The translations under genes and the position numbers were made by a program. A stretch of DNA of 12,329 nucleotides, taken from the NCBI GenBank assembly GCA_041164265.1, contig JBEAPR010000041.1, forward strand, positions 1 through 12,329. Reading direction: 5' to 3'. Numbering within the stretch: the stretch's first letter is position 1; every line of letters begins with the position of its first letter. This document shows positions 8,786 to 12,329 of the stretch, piece by piece. The notes under the pieces are model-generated. The model did no database searches, was not told where the DNA came from, and was given only the letters and a program-made list of their open reading frames with translations. This stretch comes from CALAZP01 sp041164265. GTDB lineage: Bacteria > Bacteroidota > Bacteroidia > Chitinophagales > Saprospiraceae.

Positions 8786-9460
8786 ATGAAAAAACTCAAT
8801 GATTCGCTTCGAACATTTTTGATTGATCTTAAAGCCAACAATAATAGGGACTGGTTTGCCACCCACAAACCCAAATACCAGGAAGAATACAAAGCATTTA
8901 AAGCCTTTTCCTCTGCCGTGTTGGAAGGGATGCAATCCTTTGATGTGTTGGAGGCTGCCAAAATATTTCGGATTTACCGAGATGTCAGATTTTCTGCTAA
9001 TAAATCACCCTATAAATCACATTTTAGTTTCTGGATCAAACGGGAAGGTTTGATGAGGCGAGGAGGTTATTACGTTCATGTAGAGCCCGACAATTGTTTT
9101 CTAGGTGGAGGATTTTGGGCTCCGGAAACAGCTGATCTTAAGCATGTAAGGAAAGAACTTGCTGCGGATCCTGATTCTTTAAGAGGTATTATAGAGTCGG
9201 CAAACTTCAAAAAGCACTTCGGCAGTTTGGAGGGGGAACAATTAAAAAGTGCCCCTCAAGGATATCCTAAAGATCATCCCGCCATTGATCTTTTGAAGTA
9301 CAAACAATATTTAGCGATGAAAAAATTAACAGATCATCAAGTTTGGTCTGATGAATTCTTTCCCATCATTTTAGAAACTTTTGAAGCGATGTTGCCCTTT
9401 TTCAATTATATGAGTGAGGTACTAGGTACCGATGAAAATGGCGTACCTTTATTCCAATGA
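8786..9460 (+). CDS. DUF2461 family protein
   Basis: This 224-residue protein matches the DUF2461/TIGR02453 family, which is widespread but of unknown function. Hallmarks are the N-terminal FLIDLKANNNRDWF (11-24) followed by HKPKY, and the highly conserved RIYRDVRFSANKSPYK block (62-77). A glycine- and aromatic-rich core follows (GGYYVHVEPDNCFLGGGFWAPE). There is no signal peptide or membrane segment, so it should be cytoplasmic. Full length is present, with the normal family start. Its last four bases, ATGA, overlap the crcB start, which points to coupled translation of the two genes. That pairing does not by itself show a role in fluoride handling. Confidence 0.93.
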   Translation: MKKLNDSLRTFLIDLKANNNRDWFATHKPKYQEEYKAFKAFSSAVLEGMQSFDVLEAAKIFRIYRDVRFSANKSPYKSHFSFWIKREGLMRRGGYYVHVEPDNCFLGGGFWAPETADLKHVRKELAADPDSLRGIIESANFKKHFGSLEGEQLKSAPQGYPKDHPAIDLLKYKQYLAMKKLTDHQVWSDEFFPIILETFEAMLPFFNYMSEVLGTDENGVPLFQ

Positions 9461-9834
9461 AAGCAATTTTACTCATTGGAATTGGCGGTGGCTTTGGAAG
9501 CATATTGAGATATGGCATTGGGGTATGGAGTCAAAAAATAGGGTTGGCTCCATTCCCACTGGGGACAGTCTTGGTTAATTTAATCGGGTCGTTATTGATT
9601 GGTTTGATTTATGGTTGGATGGGTAAACAGTCTCTAATAGCATCACAAGAAGTTCAATTTCTAGCCATTACCGGTTTTTGTGGTGGTTTTACCACCTATT
9701 CTGCCTTTTCCTACGACACGCTTATATTGATTGAGAAGGGACATTATTCCACAGCAATTGGGTACGTTCTTGTAACCTTATTAGCAGGTTGGTCGCTGGT
9801 TTACCTCGGCTACCTTATTATTCAAAAAATCTAA
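9457..9834 (+). CDS. crcB: Fluoride ion channel CrcB/Fluc
   Basis: This small inner-membrane channel exports fluoride and protects enolase and pyrophosphatase from F-. Its 125 residues form four hydrophobic helices, normal for a Fluc subunit, which works as an antiparallel dual-topology dimer. Visible motifs are GGGFGSILRY (10-19) in helix 1, the pore Asn41 in VNLIGS (40-45), and GFCGGFTTYSAFSYDT (73-88). The last contains the Gly-Thr backbone turn that binds the central Na+ and the Phe-box region. Tyr81 stands where many homologues have Phe (FTTFS); this is a known type of variation, not a defect. Only one crcB copy is present here. It begins inside the DUF2461 stop (ATGA) and its TAA overlaps the stop of the opposing flavoenzyme gene. 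Confidence 0.97.
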   Translation: MKAILLIGIGGGFGSILRYGIGVWSQKIGLAPFPLGTVLVNLIGSLLIGLIYGWMGKQSLIASQEVQFLAITGFCGGFTTYSAFSYDTLILIEKGHYSTAIGYVLVTLLAGWSLVYLGYLIIQKI

Positions 9835-10958
9835 AAGGGCTGACCAACTGCCATTTTTGCCGACAGGCGCATCAGCTCGGGGAAACGAGTCAACCCCTTC
9901 AATAGGGCTTGCTGTACGAGTGGATTTCTTCTGGTGATGAGTTGGTGTAAAAAGATACCCCTTTGAATCCTTTTGCGAAGGTATTGCTCTACATATTGGA
10001 TTTGATATTGTAATAGTTTTTCTCGAGTTAAATTGCCTTCTAAATACTCCTCTATCCAAGGGAAAAGGGTAGTTGCTGATCGGAAAGCCAAGCTCATTCC
10101 ATTGCCTGTGATAGGAGGGATAAAACCGAGGGCATCTCCTGTCAAGGGGTAAGAAATGCCATCTAAAGAAGTAGATCCAAAAACGATATTGGCTGTTCGT
10201 ACCCCTTGGAATGTTCTAGCCGATTGTAACCTTTCTTTCAAAAAAGAATTAGTGGATAAAACAGATTGCTCCAGCCTTTCGATATCCCCTTTAAATCTTT
10301 GGAGTTGTTGGGCATCTACCAGATAACATAGACAATATTGCTGACCTTCTACTGCAGATACTCCACAATATCCTCCTTCAAAATGGTGCATTTCTATGGT
10401 ATTTACAGCCGGTCCTTCAGCAATGTGATATTTGACACCCAAATATTTTTTAGAGGTAGGAGCTAAAGGCAGCAAGCCGTTATTTCTACCAAAGGAACCA
10501 ATTACCAATTTGAAATTTTGTTCCACTCCTTTGTTGGGTTTTACCCAGTACCTCGAGGCCTTATCCTCCCAACTGATATTTTTACAGCCTTTATTCATAT
10601 TCACCTGAACACCGAGGCTTTTAGCTTTCTGGTACAATAAATGATCCAAATGATACCGACTGACTCCTACCCCACCCGTATCTAAAGTACAAGTTCCTGA
10701 ATATCCATGTTCCGAAGTCAGATAAAACTGCTGAATGTGAGGCCATTTTGGCAACTCTTCTTCCAAACCCACCCGCTTCAAGAATGGCAAGCTTTCAGTG
10801 CTGATGTATTCTCCGCAAACTTTATGGCGGGGGTACTGCCCTTTTTCCCAAAGATGAACCCCATGCCCCTTTTGAGCCAGCAAAATAGCCAACGACAATC
10901 CAGCTAGTCCACCTCCAACTATTAATACCGTATCGTCCCCCGATAATTTATTGCTCAT
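9831..10958 (-). CDS. FAD-dependent oxidoreductase of the geranylgeranyl reductase / aromatic hydroxylase type
   Basis: This 375-residue flavoprotein is probably the last tailoring enzyme of the polyketide operon. The Rossmann motif GGGLAG (15-20) is followed by Glu38 for the FAD ribose, then PRHKVCGEYIS (43-53), the signature of geranylgeranyl reductase-like flavoenzymes. A DG-like segment (VIGSFGRN) comes midway, and GDALGFIPPITGNGMSLAF with Asp275 binds the FAD pyrophosphate and ribityl. A basic C-terminus follows with no clear membrane helix. The family includes both double-bond reductases and hydroxylases, so hydroxylation, quinone formation or chain reduction are all possible. Its start lies 11 bases inside the methyltransferase gene. 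By analogy with SrsC of Streptomyces griseus I favour oxidation of the polyketide ring, with moderate confidence. Its TAG overlaps the crcB TAA on the other strand. Confidence 0.9.
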   Translation of the reverse strand: MSNKLSGDDTVLIVGGGLAGLSLAILLAQKGHGVHLWEKGQYPRHKVCGEYISTESLPFLKRVGLEEELPKWPHIQQFYLTSEHGYSGTCTLDTGGVGVSRYHLDHLLYQKAKSLGVQVNMNKGCKNISWEDKASRYWVKPNKGVEQNFKLVIGSFGRNNGLLPLAPTSKKYLGVKYHIAEGPAVNTIEMHHFEGGYCGVSAVEGQQYCLCYLVDAQQLQRFKGDIERLEQSVLSTNSFLKERLQSARTFQGVRTANIVFGSTSLDGISYPLTGDALGFIPPITGNGMSLAFRSATTLFPWIEEYLEGNLTREKLLQYQIQYVEQYLRKRIQRGIFLHQLITRRNPLVQQALLKGLTRFPELMRLSAKMAVGQPF

Positions 10959-11661
10959 TTCTTCCCGTTATTAGATACCGATAAGCCCATTTCCAGTGTA
11001 CTTCTACCTGTTTAACTCCCGCTTCTTGTAAGTATTTTTTCCATTCACCTTCGGTAAAAGCGCGTAAAACAGAAAGCGGAGCATCATGTCGAGTGAAGGG
11101 AGATCGAGCGAATAGTTGGGAGGCGTATTTAATAAAATAATAGGGCAATGGGGCCCGAGCCAAATCATTAATCACAAAACCAAGCTTGGCTTTGGTGCAA
11201 AAAGTTAAAAATTCTACTAATTCAGCATCGGAAAGGTGGTGACAAAACAAGCCAGTATAAATCAAATCAGTTTGTTTCCCCATAGTTAACCATTCCCGAT
11301 AGTCCATTAATTGAAAATCAATCACTTCCAACAAAGAAGGATAATTTAATTGTATATATTCCAAGGTCTCAGGCAAAATGTCAATAGCCGTAATATTTAA
11401 TTGGACGGGTAGCAAGTGTTGATGGGTCACCAAGTATTGTAACATATCTCCTGAACCGAAACCGATTTCCACTAAATTTAAAGTACCTGTCCTTTGACCG
11501 ATAAGTTGTTTAATAGCCTTAAATCCAGTTGCCGGACCTCCAGTGAATCTATTAATAAATTCAATCTCTCTTAGATTTTGAAAGAATATTTCCTTGTCAG
11601 CTATAGGTTCATCCATCCACTCCTTAGCCGAACTCCTATTTGAAAAATCGACTTTTCCCAT
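10948..11661 (-). CDS. Class I SAM-dependent methyltransferase of the type III PKS operon
   Basis: This 237-residue methyltransferase has the seven-strand Rossmann fold motifs: motif I VEIGFGSGDML (GxGxG at 67-71), acidic Asp94 in TAIDI for the SAM ribose, and LIYTGLFCHHLSD as the post-II region. The N-terminal segment (EWMDEPIADKEIFFQNLREIEFINRFTGG) resembles methyltransferases that sit beside bacterial type III PKS genes. The C-terminal part (about 165-215) is probably the substrate lid. The likely acceptor is the hydroxyl or ring carbon of the polyketide made next door; O- versus C-methylation cannot be decided from sequence. It starts 3 bases after the PKS stop and overlaps the flavoenzyme gene by 11 bases, so the order PKS, methyltransferase, oxidoreductase is one transcript. 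The enzyme appears soluble, unlike the membrane-type methyltransferase SrsB. Confidence 0.9.
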   Translation of the reverse strand: MGKVDFSNRSSAKEWMDEPIADKEIFFQNLREIEFINRFTGGPATGFKAIKQLIGQRTGTLNLVEIGFGSGDMLQYLVTHQHLLPVQLNITAIDILPETLEYIQLNYPSLLEVIDFQLMDYREWLTMGKQTDLIYTGLFCHHLSDAELVEFLTFCTKAKLGFVINDLARAPLPYYFIKYASQLFARSPFTRHDAPLSVLRAFTEGEWKKYLQEAGVKQVEVHWKWAYRYLITGRNEQ

Positions 11662-11664
11662 AAT

Positions 11665-12329
11665 TTATATCATTTCAAGCTGCGCCATTTCCACCGTTAG
11701 ACCAGGTCCAAAAGCGGTAGCTAAAATGGGGCCTTTATATGTTGTTGGTTCCATTACCATTTTTTTAAGCACAAAAAGAATGGTCGCTGAGCTCATATTG
11801 CCGTATTTAAATAAAACCTCGTATGAAGGGGAAAGTCCATCAGGAGATAATGATAATGATTGCTCAACGGCTTTTAATATATTTTTTCCACCTGGATGCA
11901 CCGCATGATGAATTTGGTTAATTGGAGTATCGCTATCAGCCAATACCTCTTGGATGGACTCTTTAAGGTGCATTTTGATATATACAGGAACTCGGCTACT
12001 TAAAGTTAATTCAAAACCTTCATCGCCAATGATCCAAGCCATCTCTTTCTTTCCTTTGGAATACAACTTTGAATGGAAACTTTTTATGGTAATGGGATGG
12101 GCAGGGGGCGGTATATTTTCACTGCAGACCAAACAAGCAGCTGCTCCATCGTTAAAAAGATAGGTGCCTAGTAGGTTATGGGTAGAATAATTGGGGTTAA
12201 AATGGAGCGCACTCGTCTCCACTGAAACCATTAAAATTCTGGCATTGGGATTTTGTAAGGCAATCAACCTGGCTAATCTCCAACCATGAAGGGAAGCATA
12301 GCACCCCATAAAATTTACCGCATATCGAT
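11665..12329 (-). CDS. Type III polyketide synthase (chalcone/alkylresorcinol synthase family), N-terminus missing
   Basis: This is a homodimeric ketosynthase that extends an acyl-CoA starter with malonyl-CoA units and cyclises the product to a resorcinol, pyrone or phloroglucinol. The window holds the C-terminal 220 residues, with the frame open to the right edge; the missing part should be about 130-160 residues. All three catalytic residues are present: Cys in FMGCYASLHG (codon 12301-12303, near the edge), His in HAVHPGGKN (11896-11898) and Asn in YGNMSSATILF (11797-11799). Other family landmarks are HNLLGTYLFNDGAAAC and AFGPGLTVEMA, where Ala replaces the usual first Gly of GFGPG. An internal ATG at 12307-12309 is not the start, because it lies two codons before the catalytic Cys and the frame stays open upstream. 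It leads the PKS-methyltransferase-flavoenzyme operon as far as the window shows. Confidence 0.96.
   Translation of the reverse strand, partial: RYAVNFMGCYASLHGWRLARLIALQNPNARILMVSVETSALHFNPNYSTHNLLGTYLFNDGAAACLVCSENIPPPAHPITIKSFHSKLYSKGKKEMAWIIGDEGFELTLSSRVPVYIKMHLKESIQEVLADSDTPINQIHHAVHPGGKNILKAVEQSLSLSPDGLSPSYEVLFKYGNMSSATILFVLKKMVMEPTTYKGPILATAFGPGLTVEMAQLEMI

Noticed and set aside
8494..9207. 13-base direct repeat AGTCGGCAAACTT at 8494-8506 and 9195-9207
   Set aside because: Both copies are inside coding regions of unrelated genes on opposite strands, with no extension of the match; most likely chance.
9781..10059. Minus-strand open frame across the crcB end and the flavoenzyme C-terminus
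   Set aside because: It overlaps two well-supported genes in other frames, has low-complexity basic composition and no family features.
11594..11908. Plus-strand open frame of 104 codons
   Set aside because: It is antisense to the PKS and methyltransferase genes, which carry strong motifs in this very stretch.
12307..12309. ATG as the start of the type III PKS gene
   Set aside because: It sits two codons before the catalytic Cys, and the upstream frame remains open and family-like (RYAVNF), so the true start is outside the window.
1..12329. Defence island, CRISPR, prophage or transposon signature
   Set aside because: No repeats, recombinase, restriction or phage genes were seen. SbcCD is a housekeeping repair complex here, complete in motifs as far as it is visible.

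Overview
The window looks like chromosomal DNA from a member of the Bacteroidota. The base composition is moderately AT-rich (about 40% GC by eye). Start codons lack clear Shine-Dalgarno sequences and have AT-rich leaders instead. The gene content also fits: a Tat/lipoprotein-type amine oxidase, a patatin-barrel fusion, DUF547 and DUF2461 proteins, and a type III polyketide synthase group. I cannot name a genus. Genes fill almost the whole window. I see no tRNA, rRNA, CRISPR array, insertion sequence, phage gene or other sign of a mobile island.

Layout, left to right. Positions 1-3537 (minus) hold a DNA-repair operon, sbcD followed 2 bases later by sbcC. SbcC runs off the left edge, so only its ATPase N-half, first coiled coil, zinc hook and part of the second coil are present. 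A divergent spacer leads to two plus-strand oxidoreductases: an FAD amine oxidase with a Tat-like signal and lipobox (3657-4988), and a classical short-chain dehydrogenase (5060-5818). Facing them on the minus strand is a tightly joined pair, a DUF547 protein (8069-8746) followed with no gap by a patatin-POTRA-beta-barrel protein (5822-8068) resembling type Vd autotransporters. Divergent from that pair is a plus-strand pair, a DUF2461 protein (8786-9460) and the fluoride channel crcB (9457-9834), joined by an ATGA overlap.

The right end (9831-12329, minus) is the part most likely to be specialised metabolism. A type III polyketide synthase, cut by the right edge just upstream of its catalytic Cys, is followed by a class I SAM methyltransferase and an FAD-dependent oxidoreductase of the geranylgeranyl-reductase/hydroxylase type. 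Spacings of +3 and -11 bases mean these are almost certainly cotranscribed and translationally coupled. By analogy with srsABC of Streptomyces griseus (PKS, methyltransferase, flavoprotein hydroxylase), the likely product is a methylated and oxidised phenolic lipid or alkylpyrone. The product is an inference; the enzyme classes are seen directly.

Nothing here is a clear-cut undescribed system. The best leads are the compact PKS-methyltransferase-flavoenzyme operon, the DUF547/patatin-barrel pair, and the lipoprotein-type amine oxidase.
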